This document shows, piece after piece, positions 45,641-56,119 of a DNA stretch of 64,000 nt (position 1 is its first letter; each line of letters begins with the position of its first letter). The notes under the pieces were generated by a model. That model did no database searches and was not told where the DNA came from. It saw nothing but the letters and a program-made list of their open reading frames with translations. The DNA comes from Epiperipatus broadwayi. Taxonomy: Eukaryota; Onychophora; Udeonychophora; Euonychophora; Peripatidae. Location: positions 122,001-186,000 of the forward strand of contig JAQFVV010000287.1 of NCBI GenBank assembly GCA_028023455.1. Direction: 5' to 3'. Both the position numbers and the translations under genes were made by a program.

Positions 45641-46440
45641 AAAAATTGTTTATACATACAATATTCAAATACTAAAATGTTTATGAGAATATTTATATTC
45701 ACCACTTTGGTGAATTATAAATAATAAATTAATTATTCATCAGAAGACAAATGTAGTTGTATGTATGCATGTATGTTAAATTCTCTTTTCAAAGGTAGAA
45801 TGAATACCTAGGGAATTAAAAGTACTGAATTATTATTGGTAATAATTTTCCATCAGCATGGGATTTTGGCTTTCCAACGTGAGATTTTCAATGATATGGA
45901 TGGCTCAAAAGTTCGAGGTTGGAGTAGATTGAAGCCTGTTCATTAAAGTGTGAAGATTTGCAATCTTAATATAAACTGAGTACTGATTACATGTGTGTGT
46001 GGGAGATGATAATCTGGACCAACTGATGAGTGCTGGTTTAGCAGAAAATATGTATATTAGTGATTATATATCTTTTCTATATGTGTGTGGTCATGTGTAA
46101 TAGTTGTATGAAATAGTGTGGATAGGTGAAGGGTAAGTGAAACTCTGAATTCGAATCCCCTATATTCTACTACCTTAATATAATTTCTTAGTCTTTCAAT
46201 TTTAATGTGTCCTCACATTTTCATAGTTATCACTTGAATCTAATTTATTTGACATACGATAACAAACACAATTTTAAGGTAAGTAGCCAATAATAATTGC
46301 CACTGTTTGCTATCCATTTAAGCCACCAATTATTTAGAAACTTAATTTCAATGTCACATGAATGAATCTTCAACATCATTAAAATATATTGTAGTTTGCT
46401 TTATAGGAAAGTTTTCAGAAGTTTCACTGCAGTTCACTGA
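45641..46440. other. Intron, no gene seen
   Basis: AT-rich; an isolated ttcgaatccc string near 46151 resembles a tRNA B box but has no proper A box. Confidence 0.45.
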
Positions 46441-46655
46441 ATATTTTGATCTAAATCAATCTGTTTGCATAATTATATAGATCTGATACCAATTCAGTAA
46501 TTACATATTTCTGAAGACTTAAAATCCCAAACTCTCTGATGAAAGTCATAAGCTAGAAACTAGTCAAGGATATGAATAAACATAATTATACAGGGATTTA
46601 TTAAGTATTGCCATCTGGAATCTACTGATTGCTTAAGCTTATATTAGTTGGCAGA
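46441..46655 (+). mobile_element. Degenerate copy of the hammerhead foldback family
   Basis: Contains tatagatctgat...ttcag (conserved block), CTGATGA at 46536-46542, GAAA at 46556-46559 with CTAGTC after it, then ccatctggaatctactgatt, which matches the ctggcatccattgatt segment of the 1.1-2.0 kb element. Stem I is no longer complementary. Confidence 0.6.
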
Positions 46656-46689
46656 ACTGAAATAAAAGATTGTATTGGAAATTTATTAA

Positions 46690-49511
46690 ATATTTATGAG
46701 GACAATACACATGGTCTAGAAATAATATATTTCATACAATAGATTATATATTGGTAGAGAAAGAGGGAATAAATAAAATAAGAAAAATTAAGGTGTTTGA
46801 TAATTGAAATGGTTAGTAATGTGATGGAGAATAGTGAAAGATGTGGATGGAGAGTGAATGATAAGAATAAGTTGGAAGAGTATAAAATACAAGTTGAAGA
46901 AATTATGGAAGAGTGGGTTGGGAATGAGTATAAGGGCTGGTGTAAAGAAGTAGAAAAAGTGGCAAATAGGGTTTTAGGTGAGAATATTCAGAAGAATAAA
47001 AGTAATAAAAAAATGAGAATTAGTAAAAGTGTAAAAGAGAGGAAAGAAGCATGTAGAGAATATAAGTGTGCTATTAAGAATAAGGAAAGTGAAAAAGATA
47101 TTAATGATAAATGGGAAAAGTACTTAGAAAAGAAGAAGTTAGCTAAAATAGATAATTATAGAGAGAGAATGAAATTGAATAGTAAATTGTTGGAGGATAT
47201 TAATAAAAATGGAAGAGATGGGAGTAAAAAATTTTGGAATTACATTAAAAGGAGCAATATAGGGGAAAGAGATAGTATTACTAGATGATGAGGGAATAGA
47301 GTGTAGCTCTAAAAAAGATTTAGAGATAATCTTAAATAGTTATGTAATGAATATAGAAAAGATGTTATATGTGAATGATAGAGTGATAGAAAACATGAAA
47401 GCATATAGTAATGGGAATATTAGTTTTTCAGAAAATGAACTGAATGAGGTAGAGAAGAAATTGAAAAGTGGAAAGGCAAGAGGTTTAGATGGATGGGCAG
47501 CAGAGATGGTAATGAATTTAGGATATAGGGCAAAAGTAAAGTTATTATCTTGTTTTAATAAAATGGCACAGAATAGAGTTTTCCCAAGTAGTTGGAGTAA
47601 TACAAGAGTAAGATTATTATTTAAAGGAAAGGGTAAGGATCATAGAAAGTTGAATAATTATAGACCAATAGCGGTAACATCAGTTTTATATAAAGTTTTT
47701 TCGTATATGGTGGCTAGAAGAGTTGTAAAATGGATGGAAAGGAATAATATAGTGGGGGAAATGCAAGGAGGTTTTAGATTAGATAGGTGTATAGGAGATA
47801 GTTTATTTGTAGTTACACAACTTATGGATATGAGTAGGAATTTAGGTAAACAGTTATATATGAGTTTTATAGATATAGAGAAGGCATATGATAGAGTAGA
47901 TAGAAATAGATTATGGATAAGTTTAGCAAATTTGGGAATGGATGAAGCTTTAATAGATATTATTAAGAAATTATATGAAAATAATTATTATACATATATC
48001 AATTAGGGAATATAGAATCAATTAAAGTTAAAAATGGGGTGGGACTAAGGCAAAGATACCCTATGTCACCTATTTTGTTTGTGTTGTACTTGAGTGAAAT
48101 GGAAAAAGCAATAGAAAGATTAGGAAGAGGGATAGAGATACCGTTAATAGGTAGTAAGGGAGTATATATTTTGTCAGGTCGTTTTTTGCAGATGATATAT
48201 TTTTGTGTGCAGAAAGAAGAGAAGATATGGAAGTTATGTTGAGGACATGTGCAAGGGTTGGTAAAGAGATGGGGATTAAATTTAGTGAAGAAAAATCAAA
48301 TATAATGATGGTTAATACTGGGGAAAGAGAAGATGTAGAATTTTTATTGGGAGATATTAAGTTAAGTGTGGTGAATAGATATAGTTATTTGGAAATTATT
48401 TTAAGTAATCAAAAAAATTATTTGGATGAATGGGAGAAAAAATTGATAAATGAAGCAAAGAAAAGAAAGGGATTGATAAAGAAATTAACAGTGTTTTCAT
48501 ATAATAAATATGATGTAGTTAGAATTATATGGAAAGGAGTTGCAGTAGCAGGGTTAACATATGGTAATGATGCATTATATGTTAGTAAAGAGGTATTAAA
48601 TTACTTAGAAAAAGTTCAAAGGGAAGTAGGAAGACATGCATTGGATGCAGATGTATGGACAGCAAAAGAGGCAATTCAAGGAGAAATGGGATGGTCAAGT
48701 TTTCATATGAGAGATGCAAAAAGTAAAATGAAAATGTTTGGTAGATTGCAGTTTATGGATAATAAAAGAATAGCTAAAATAGTATTTAATTGGGTTATGA
48801 GTAAAGGGCAGGTAACAAGATGGGTGAGAAAGGTAATGCGGTATGCAAAAGATTTGGATAAAGAATTTATATCAGTATATTTGGGATGATTGTATTAAGA
48901 GAATTGTTGAGTGTTGTAGCAGTAAGGAATGGGATAAAAGAATAGATTTATTAATAAAGAATAGGGAGTTAGAGAGATGGAGAAATAGTATGGAGAGTAA
49001 AAAGAGTTTAAATATATATAGAAATAAACAGAATATTAGGTGTGAGTTAATATATGATAATAGTAAGGAAAGTAGTTTATTATTTAAGGCTCGAACAGGA
49101 TCTTTAGCTACAAGAGAATATACATGTAAATGGAAAAAAATGGGTGATTTATTTTGTAAATTATGTAAAGAAGGAATAGAAAATATTAGGCATTTGTTAA
49201 TTGAATGTAAATGCTTGAAAACAGAAAGGGCACATATAATGAAGTTATGGGAAAATAAATATGAAAAAAGTGATTATACAGAAAGTAGATTATTGGTTTT
49301 TATGCTGGGTTTGGAAAAAGATAAGTGGGATTTAGATATAAAGGCTGTAGAGTTGATAAAGATTATATTGTGGAAATGGGATGGAGCAGAATATGGGAAA
49401 AATTAGACTGGAGAATGTAAAATTAAGTAGTTAACAAGTTTTTCTTGGTATAATTGCTGAGAGATTCTTGACTTCGTTTAAGGAGTAGCTGCAGTACATC
49501 ACATCACATAA
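46690..49511 (+). mobile_element. 5'-truncated LINE (partial endonuclease to 3' end)
   Basis: Coding remnants run from the end of an endonuclease (IDYILVEKEGINKI, about 46738) through RT to a C-terminal knuckle at 49200, then a 100-bp 3' UTR that ends in catcacatcacata, a short tandem tail. Plus strand, antisense to CFAP65. A few frameshifts only, so younger than the RTE and Gypsy relics. Confidence 0.88.
46797..49406 (+). pseudogene. LINE ORF2: linker, reverse transcriptase, CCHC knuckle (frameshifted)
   Basis: First block (to 47288): long charged helix ending KKFWNYIKRSN. Second (47347-48006): LKSGKARGLDGW, NNYRPIAVTSVLYKV, MQGGFRLDRCIGDSLF, YMSFIDIEKAYDRVDR. After a stop the next frame has GLRQRYPMSPILFVLYLSEM; the catalytic SFFADDIFLCA is read only in a shifted frame at about 48180-48215. 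Third block (48203-48889) has IKLSVVNRYSYLEIIL and the thumb. Last block (48843-49406) has LLFKARTGSLATREY and CKLCKEGIENIRHLLIEC, a CX2CX8HX4C knuckle. At least three breaks. LINE clade not assigned; related RTs are common in arthropods. Confidence 0.88.
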
Positions 49512-50069
49512 GATGGAATTGAGTGGCATTTTATTGGTTTAATGACAAGTTTAACAAGGAATATAAGAACCTAAAATTATTAAGTGCTAAGAACACAAAA
49601 TGTATAGGTATTGAATTAGTGACAGATCTATATAATTATATAAGCAAGTTACCTTAGATTCAAAACATTAAAATATTTTTTAATTTCAAAAGCTAGTCAC
49701 TTGATAATAAAAAATATATAAAGGATAGGTACACATGAAAAATTCAATAGCTCAAAGAAAACCAGATCCAAAATTTCTCTCTTATGAAAACCATAGTAGA
49801 ACCTAGTCACTAATAATATAAACAGTACAGTATTGGATAATGAAGTATTACAATCTGGCATCTATCCATTCTCCAAGGTTATTTTAAATGACAGAACTAC
49901 AATTGGAGAAATAGATTTCTGGATTAAAAATTTATAAAAAATATATATTTTTATTCACTACTAATGTGAAAAGTTTGAACATTAAAAATTTATGATTGTT
50001 AAATATCTAAATTAATAGAGAATATTTAATAAATTTTCATTCAAAAAAATTAATATAACAAACACTTAC
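49512..50069. other. Intron between LINE and exon
   Basis: AT-rich; nothing recognised. Confidence 0.5.
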
Positions 50070-50147
50070 CTGTCTTAAAAAATCTAATGGTGAAAGATCA
50101 AAGGAATATTTAACAGGTAATTCACTACCATTGTATAATTCATAGAC
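50070..50147 (-). CDS. CFAP65: CFAP65 exon: VYELYNG segment
   Basis: 78 nt, 26 codons, phase 0. The acceptor is aattctaag before GTCTATGAA and the donor is gtaagt after AGACAG. The product VYELYNGSELPVKYSF continues with DLSPLDFLRQ. The V/I-Y-E-L-Y-N-G-S start is the most recognisable CFAP65 signature in the window. A palindromic retroelement begins only about 34 nt upstream of the acceptor on the transcript (50183 onward), so the branch-point region of this intron now lies at or inside inserted DNA. The short A/T tract between them still leaves a T-run before the AG. Confidence 0.92.
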
Positions 50148-50446
50148 CTTAGAATTAAAAAAAAAGATGATATATCTATCTAATAAGATGTGATATGTTG
50201 GACTATTTCCATCATTTATGAGTGAATATTGAATGTATAGAAAATTTTAAACTTTATTTAAACTTTTCAAATACAAACAACTTGTTAGTAATAACACACA
50301 AATAGATAATACAGATTAGTAACCATCATTTATGAGTGAATATTGAATGTATAGAAAATTTTAAACTTTATTTAAACTTTTCAAATACAAACAACTTGTT
50401 AGTAATAACACACAAATAGACAATACAGGTTAGTAATTACACAACG

Positions 50447-50478
50447 TTTCGAGTAGTATTATTCTCCACTCTCTTCAG
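50447..50478 (-). ncRNA. Hammerhead-like core, left arm
   Basis: Minus: CUGAAGA, stem II GAGUGG...CUACUC (6 bp with one G-U, 9-nt loop), GAAA, then CGUUGUG. Stem II and core are good. The position after the helix III U is G, not an allowed H, and stem I is not found, so cleavage is doubtful. Confidence 0.45.
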
Positions 50479-50659
50479 GTGTTGCTGGCCTATATGCACA
50501 GTGACAATATTCTCCACTCTCTTCAGGTGTTGCTGGCCTATATGCACAGTGACTTAGTATTATTCTCCACTCTCTTCAGGTGTTGCTGGCCTATATGCAC
50601 AGTGACAATATTCACTTAGAAGTTGAACTCGCACCTTTAGATTCTTGTATATTGAATTA

Positions 50660-50735
50660 GAAGTTGAACTCGCACCTTTAGATTCTTATACATTGAATTT
50701 AAGGCAAACGCTCTACCAACTGAGCTATTCTGTCA
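50660..50735 (-). other. tRNA-like sequence, left arm
   Basis: Reverse of the right-arm copy: gctctaccaactgagcta on plus is a perfect complement of a tRNA D-arm/A box. The distal part is partly duplicated (50610-50685). Confidence 0.55.
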
Positions 50736-50981
50736 AAGGCAACATATAGCAGAAATTTGATATATTTATATATGAGGGTTGGTTCAAATCCTCCTGAGTC
50801 CTTCAATTTTTTTTTTTTTTTTTTAACAAGTCTAATTATTTTTATTTTTACTTTTTCCTAAGAGCAAGATTAATTAGAGGCTTCCATACATTGTGTTAAA
50901 AAAAAAAAATTGAAGGACTCAGGAGGATTTGAACCAACCCTCATATATAAATATATCAAATTTCTACTATATGTTGCCTTT

Positions 50982-51058
50982 GACAGAATAGCTCAGTTGG
51001 TAGAGCATTTGCCTTAAATTCAATATACAAGAATCTAAAGGTGCGAGTTCAACTTCTA
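50982..51058 (+). other. tRNA-like sequence with A and B boxes, right arm
   Basis: A box tagctcagttggtagagc (50989-51006) is a perfect tRNA D arm. The B box is degraded (gcgagttcaactt near 51043). There is no proper acceptor stem, so it is not a functional tRNA gene. It may act as an internal Pol III promoter for the element. Confidence 0.55.
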
Positions 51059-51089
51059 AGCGAATATTGTCACTGTGCATATAGGCCAG

Positions 51090-51125
51090 CAACCCCTGAA
51101 GAAGAGTGGAGAATAATACTACTCG
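51090..51125 (+). ncRNA. Hammerhead-like core, right arm
   Basis: CUGAAGA, then GAGU...ACUC with an extra A at its base, GAAA, CGUUGUG. Mirror of the left-arm core; same doubts about stems I and III. Confidence 0.4.
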
Positions 51126-51279
51126 AAACGTTGTGTAATTACTAACCTGTATTGTCTATTTGTGTGTTATTACTAACAAGTTGTTTGTATTTGAAAAGTT
51201 TAAATAAAGTTTAAAATTTTCTATACATTCAATATTCACTCATAAATGATGGAAATAGTCCAACATATCACATCTTATA

Positions 51280-51693
51280 ATATACCATCATTACAAACCT
51301 TCAGACAAATATCTATCTAATATTTTATGTATTGAAGAATAATAAAAAGAAAATAGTAATGATTTGGAATTAAAAGAATCTAGGATTTGGATATGGCAAA
51401 CGGGAGTAAAAAAGCAAAGTCAATGAAAGATTTTATTTTTGACAAACAAACGTTTAAAAAAAAACAAAATTGTTATATGATTTACTAAATTTAAATTTCA
51501 TTAAATAATACTGATACCTCTTTTTCCAATCCAGAAATCAAAATATACATATTAATAAATTCAGAGTATATTGAAAACCATCATCCATTTATGACAAAGT
51601 AAATTTCAAAGAAAATACTCAAAGATCATGATTATATATATAGATAAGTGAATGGATGAATGTATAGTTGGCTACCTAGAAAATGATGAGACA
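51280..51693. other. Intron, no feature seen
   Basis: AT-rich; nothing recognised. Confidence 0.5.
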
Positions 51694-51864
51694 AACAGTC
51701 ATATAAGATAGATGGATAGATAGATAAAAAGGTAGAGATAGACACATGAAAAGATAGATGTAATGGAATAGATGGGTGGATGGATTTATAGATGGGTGGT
51801 GGATGGTAGATGGGGGGTGAATAAATTGATAGATAGAAGGCAGATAGATAGGTGGACAGACAGA

Positions 51865-51895
<31 letters not shown>

Positions 51896-52203
51896 AGAGA
51901 GAGAGAGAGAGAGAGATGGGTGGGTGGGTGGGTGGGCGATAGATAGATAGATAGATAAGTAGGTAGGTAGTTACATAGGTAGCCAGATGGTGAGGGAGGA
52001 AGAGAGATGGGTAGGTAGGTGGGTGGGTGGGTAGGTAGGTAGGTAGGTGGAAAGGTAGGTGAGTAGGTAAATGGGTAGGTAGGTAGGTGGATAGGTAGGG
52101 GGTAAGTAGACAGGTAGGTAGGGGATAGGTAGGTGGGTGGTTGGGTAGATGGGTAGGTAGGTGGGTAGATAGGTAAGCAGGCAGGAAGGTAGTTAGGTAG
52201 ATG
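51694..52203. repeat. Microsatellite block: GATA, G29, GA, GGTG/GGTA
   Basis: Successive (gata)n and (gatg)n, a run of 29 G at 51867-51895, (ga)n, then impure (ggtg)n and (ggta)n to about 52203. G-rich on plus. The exact length of the G run is likely unreliable. Confidence 0.9.
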
Positions 52204-52639
52204 ATTTCAGAAAAAATATCTGAAATGGATGAAAACTTTAATTATTAGTTTTAACATGTGCATTACAATTATCTCTATAAATCTCAACCAAATAGTATTT
52301 TTGTGCTTTTTATTTTATACAATATTACTAAAACATAATCCTGAATTTTATCTTATATTGTAGGGAATTTGGAAAAGTAAACAACAATCTAAACATACAT
52401 ATTTTGTTTAAATAAATGGACATTGCTTTATATCTTAAAATAGATGATGACTTTTAGTATACATTGGTCTAGTATAAAAACTATTTAAGAGTGCAATAAA
52501 ATAGGTTTAGATTCCAAATCTTATAGTATTTAAATTTTCAAACCATTAACAAGAAAAGATGGAGCAAAAATAAAAAAAGACCACTAAATAGATACAAAGA
52601 AAATCTACGTTCTTGGAGAACTCTGACAATCAGTCAGAA
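52204..52639. other. Intron, no gene seen
   Basis: AT-rich; nothing recognised. Confidence 0.5.
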
Positions 52640-52672
52640 CCAATAAGAGGCTTTAGTGCTCTGCGATATAAA
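52640..52672 (+). promoter_or_regulatory. Promoter-like CCAAT and TATAAA pair
   Basis: CCAAT at 52640-52644 and TATAAA at 52667-52672, start-to-start distance 27 bp, the same as at 36.7 kb. A 21-codon frame (MEREKLLLLKSVYKKGKNKI...) begins about 50 bp later. Motif evidence only; may be an LTR promoter relic. Confidence 0.3.
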
Positions 52673-53272
52673 GTATATATGTTGTTGTTTTTTTCAGTGC
52701 TTCATTTTTGGTATTTAGAATGGAAAGAGAAAAACTGCTGTTATTAAAATCAGTTTATAAAAAAGGCAAAAATAAAATCCTGTAAAACCAAAATTATTTT
52801 CTTTATAAGTAACGAAATGATTACTTGCAGGAACAACTAAAGCCATGTAATACTTGATACACCAGTTAGCCCAGAAGATTACATAACCAACAAGAGTGTA
52901 GAAAATCCTGGGCTGTGTTTAGAGGAAAGATTGATTAGAATGATACCTCAGATTTTTTTACAATTGATTAAGTTATTTTCAAAATCATTATAATTATTTT
53001 CAAAATACTGAAAATCAAATAACAGTTACACTGGAAGCTAATTACAATAATTGGAAATCAATTTTGGACAAAGAAAATAAGTATAGAAGTCATTTATAAA
53101 AAAAATTTTAAATATATATAAGTTTTATTGAAGAACATTTATAATTTTATATTTCTATAATTAATTTTTGCTGTTTTTTTTTATTTATTTTAAACAATAA
53201 TACATATACAACAATATTTTTTAAAAATTGGCAAAAATTTAGTTCAATAAATTTAAATACTGTTTTTTTTTA
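52673..53272. other. Intron, no gene seen
   Basis: AT-rich; nothing recognised. Confidence 0.45.
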
Positions 53273-53365
53273 AGATGTTTTTCAATACAGATTACACATA
53301 CAGTAAATATTTTCCTGAAGATGTTTTTCAATACAGATTACACATACAGTAAATATTTTCCTGAA
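53273..53365. repeat. 46-bp tandem duplication
   Basis: gatgtttttcaatacagatt...ttttcctgaa twice in a row, exact. Confidence 0.85.
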
Positions 53366-53540
53366 GGTTTGTCATGAAGATGTTTCAGTTGTATTTTTAT
53401 ATTGGACTATTTCCATCATCTAATATAGGTATTGAATGTCTTTAGAAAAATTTAACTTTATTTAAATATTCCAAACACATTCAACTGTTAATAATAACAC
53501 ATAAAACAGGTTAGTATATGAACAACATTTCAAGAGGTAT

Positions 53541-53570
53541 TATTCTCCCCTCTTCTTCAGGTGTTGCTGG
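53541..53570 (-). ncRNA. Hammerhead-like core, left PLE end
   Basis: Minus: CUGAAGA, AGAGG...CCUCU, U, GAAA. One unpaired U before GAAA. Stems I and III not found. Confidence 0.35.
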
Positions 53571-53619
53571 CCTAACCAGTGACAGTACTAGCATAAGATT
53601 CGAATACTGGACTCAGATT

Positions 53620-53677
53620 CTTGAGTATTGAATTTTAAGGTAACGCTCTAACCAACTGAGCCATCCTGCTAAGAAAA
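53620..53677 (-). other. tRNA-like sequence, left PLE end
   Basis: gctctaaccaactgagccat on plus is the complement of the A-box arm seen at 54214. Confidence 0.45.
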
Positions 53678-53689
53678 AATAATTATTGA

Positions 53690-54105
53690 TACTGTACTAT
53701 ACCCAAACATTCCAAAAATAGCAGACAAATTAATGAAAATCTGCAATCGGTATAACATCAGAACTCCAGAGCCATACCACACTATGAGGCATTCTAACAT
53801 CTACAAAGCCTACACTTAAAATGCTGAAAAGAAAAAACTGCATCTATGAAATACCATGTGTGAGTGGAAGAATAAATATTGGTGAGACTAGTTATTTCCA
53901 TTGAAAAGAACACAAACTGATGATTAAAAGAAAGAGAACAGATGTGTTGAAGGAAGCAAACCATTTATGTGCCAATATGTTCAATTGGGAAAATACAAAA
54001 ATATTGGATAGAGAAGAAAAGATACAAAGAAAAAAGTTTAAAGAATCTGCTCACATGACCAATGGCAAACAATCCCATAATCCAACTTACTGTCACTATA
54101 CATAA
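53690..54105 (+). pseudogene. PLE C-terminal coding fragment: linker and GIY-YIG endonuclease
   Basis: Frames with breaks: YNIRTPEPYHTMRHS (linker before the endonuclease), NCIYEIPCVSGRINIGETS (GIY-YIG start, with N for Y in the YIG triad), KEHKLMIKRKRTDVLKEANH, then NWENTKILDREEKIQRKKFK and ESAHMTNGKQSHNPT. The E-S-A-H-M stretch and the W-x-x-(A/T)-K-I-L-x-x-E pattern are characteristic of arthropod and mollusc PLE C-termini. RT is absent. Confidence 0.82.
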
Positions 54106-54206
54106 TGTATAGAAACCACTAATCAACTTTGCTCTTAGGGAAAAGTGGAGAAATCAGGAGGAACTTCATAGATAAGTATATGAAATTTCTACTGACTGTT
54201 GCCTTT

Positions 54207-54285
54207 GGCAGGATGGCTCAGTTGGTTAGAGCATTACCTTAAAATTCATTATCAAGGATCTAAGGATCCAGTTCAAATCCCATGC
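54207..54285 (+). other. tRNA-like sequence with A and B boxes, right PLE end
   Basis: A box tggctcagttgg (54214-54225) and B box cagttcaaatcc (54269-54280), 55 bp apart. It lies about 40 bp before a hammerhead-like core. Not foldable as a working tRNA. Confidence 0.55.
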
Positions 54286-54315
54286 TAGTACTGTCACTGG
54301 TCAGGAAAACAACAC

Positions 54316-54352
54316 CTGATGAAGAGGGGAAAATAATACCTCTTGAAATGTT
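54316..54352 (+). ncRNA. Hammerhead-like core, right PLE end
   Basis: CUGAUGA, AGAGG (11-nt loop) CCUCU, one extra U, GAAA, UG. Good core but stems I and III are not evident. Confidence 0.4.
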
Positions 54353-54479
54353 GTGCATATACTAACCTGTTTGATGTATTTTTATCAACAGTTTATATAT
54401 TTGGAATATTTAAATTAAATTAAATTTTTCTAAAGACATTCAATACTTGTATTAGATGATGGAAATAGTCCAATATAAA

Positions 54480-54902
54480 AATACAATATATAGTAAGTAG
54501 TAAACCATATATCAATATTCATAAAAACACCATTTCTTCTACCAGCAATAAAGACAGCTGTTTTCAGTCAATTATCTGAAAAAAATTTCCAACTTTCACC
54601 AATGCCAGACTTTAAGCTCAATTCATAAGCAAAGTATATATATTAGCTAACAACTATTCTATGAATTTCCATATACTATATACTAGAAAATATTATAAAA
54701 AGTGCTATTGTAGTCAATTGTAGTTAGGATTGAATTAAAATTCTTTAGAAATTATTTAATTGTCAAATAATTAATTGGATGTTGTTGTTTTTTGCATATA
54801 TTAGCAAGTATATAATATCTAAACAACCTTGGTTTCTTTTTGTGATAAAACATTTTATTGTTTTATATTGCATATTCATTTCATAATTTTAATGCCCTGT
54901 GA
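54480..54902. other. Intron, no feature seen
   Basis: AT-rich; nothing recognised. Confidence 0.45.
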
Positions 54903-54975
54903 GGTTTAATGCAATGGTAGAGTGGCCGACTTATGATTAAAGGTCTATGAATTGTACTTTGGCTCCACCACTTCT
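54903..54975 (+). mobile_element. tRNA-derived relic (SINE head)
   Basis: tggtagagtggccgac (54915-54930) resembles a tRNA D arm, followed by an anticodon-arm-like and a degraded B-box region (aattgtactttggctcc). Too diverged to be functional. Confidence 0.4.
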
Positions 54976-56008
54976 AGTAATCAAATGTCATATGATTTCT
55001 TAAGCAGCAAACCATTTGATTACTTATAAGTTTAACATTTGATAGATAGTTATAAAATATATGTGCATATACATATTTTTAATAGATTATAATTAAATAC
55101 TGATGGTAAATGTAGAGTAATGGCAGAGATCACTAACAGAAACTCCATGATGTAATTTAATTGAAGAATTTTGGAGTCTCCTAAATGTTATAGTAACAAG
55201 TTAGGCACTTTTATTCAGGCATGTATAAAATAAATCTTGTTTCTATTCATTAAGAATAATAAGCTGATATATTTTATGTTGCAAAATATCTGTAACAATT
55301 TTTTTTTTTTTTTGCTTCTTCTTACATTATCCCAATATGCGGCTGAATTTGCTGTTTGCAGGATTATTTAGCAGTTAAGCTATATCAAGCAGGAAATAAC
55401 GTCTCTGGTGGCTGGGGACTAAAACTTACTAAAAATTTTGCAATGAGGTTGGATTTGGTATCTCAAAAAAAAAAAAAAAATGAAAACAAGTATAGCAAAT
55501 TTAATGTAAAAATCATCATTTTAAATTTCTCTTTTCTGGATATAAATAGCCAATCAATAGTGAAAAATTAATTAAGTTTATTTATACAAAAGAAAAGCCT
55601 GGTAGCATATTAGTTAACATATTCATGTGTTATGTCAATAGTCGGATTTAATTCAAATGATTGGTTTATGTAACAGAATTTTCAAGTAATAATTTTATTT
55701 TCAAACAATATGCATATGGCATATCTAGCCAAGCTATTCAGTTACTGGTCTGTAAATAGAAATCTAGGTATTATAAGGTAAAAAAATAATAGTAAAAAAT
55801 ACAAAATCCTCAGAACAATACCTATGACTAGCATAAAAATATCTTCTTTATTATTTCTAAGAGATTACCTAATTAATAGATAGATTTACATAAAAAAAAT
55901 TGGGAATACAATATTCAGATTAATAAATAAGTAATTCTTTGCCTAAACTATATGTAGACAGACTTTAAAAGATGCGCAGTATAATCAAAATCTAAAAATA
56001 ATACAAAC
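54976..56008. other. Intron, no gene seen
   Basis: AT-rich. The frame at 55356-55571 is open but has no recognisable product and is not credited. Confidence 0.45.
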
Positions 56009-56119
56009 CTGTATTGGAGGATATGGTTCGCCTATACAGACAGGTGTAAAAGAATGACTTTGATGCCCAAAATGAATATATCGTTGAAATTGTTCCACAG
56101 TTGTACCAATAAAATTAAT
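56009..56119 (-). CDS. CFAP65: CFAP65 exon: G-T-T-V-E...RYIHF segment
   Basis: 111 nt, 37 codons, phase 0. The acceptor is tatttag before ATTAATTTT and the donor is gtttgt after ATACAG. The product starts INFIGTTVEQFQRYIHF and ends FTPVCIGEPYPPIQ. It continues the strand begun by GRQIL in the previous exon and matches the family pattern of a Val-Glu followed by Arg-Tyr-x-His-Phe and a PxxIGxPxPPxQ linker between beta-sandwich repeats. The linker runs straight into VYELYNG of the next exon. The flanking introns are AT-rich and hold foldback ribozyme repeats (56.7-57.6 and 61.6 kb). Confidence 0.9.

Larger units (their letters stand above)
50183..51279. mobile_element. Palindromic PLE-end element with tRNA-like and hammerhead-like parts
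   Basis: Left and right arms are inverted copies (taagatgtgatatgttggac on the left, its complement ending at 51279 on the right). Each arm, read inward-to-outward, has a tRNA-like segment, a short linker, a CUGAAGA...GAAAC core and an A/T tail. The left arm grew by local duplications: a 113-bp repeat (50209-50322, 50323-50435) and three copies of a roughly 50-bp block (50459-50608). The spacer is 50810-50895. The same arms flank the PLE at 53.4-54.5 kb, so this is a PLE-derived foldback without coding sequence. Confidence 0.78.
53397..54479 (+). mobile_element. Penelope-like element fragment between inverted pLTR ends
   Basis: Outer inverted repeats: attggactatttccatcatc (53402 on) and its complement ending at about 54474. 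Left arm (minus sense) and right arm (plus sense) each hold a tRNA-like part and a hammerhead-like core. The PLE C-terminal coding region lies between them in plus sense. An inverted partial pLTR upstream of a truncated ORF is a known PLE insertion form. This copy explains the coding-free palindrome at 50.2-51.3 kb, which has the same arms. Confidence 0.8.

Noticed and set aside
46146-46160. tRNA-like B box (ttcgaatccc)
   Set aside because: No A box at the right distance.
50982-51058. Functional tRNA gene
   Set aside because: Good D arm, but no acceptor stem and a broken T arm; lies in a repeated PLE-derived element.
55356-55571. 71-codon plus-strand frame
   Set aside because: Opening tttgcttcttcttacattatcccaat-like tract suggested an exon, but no matching donor and no known product.
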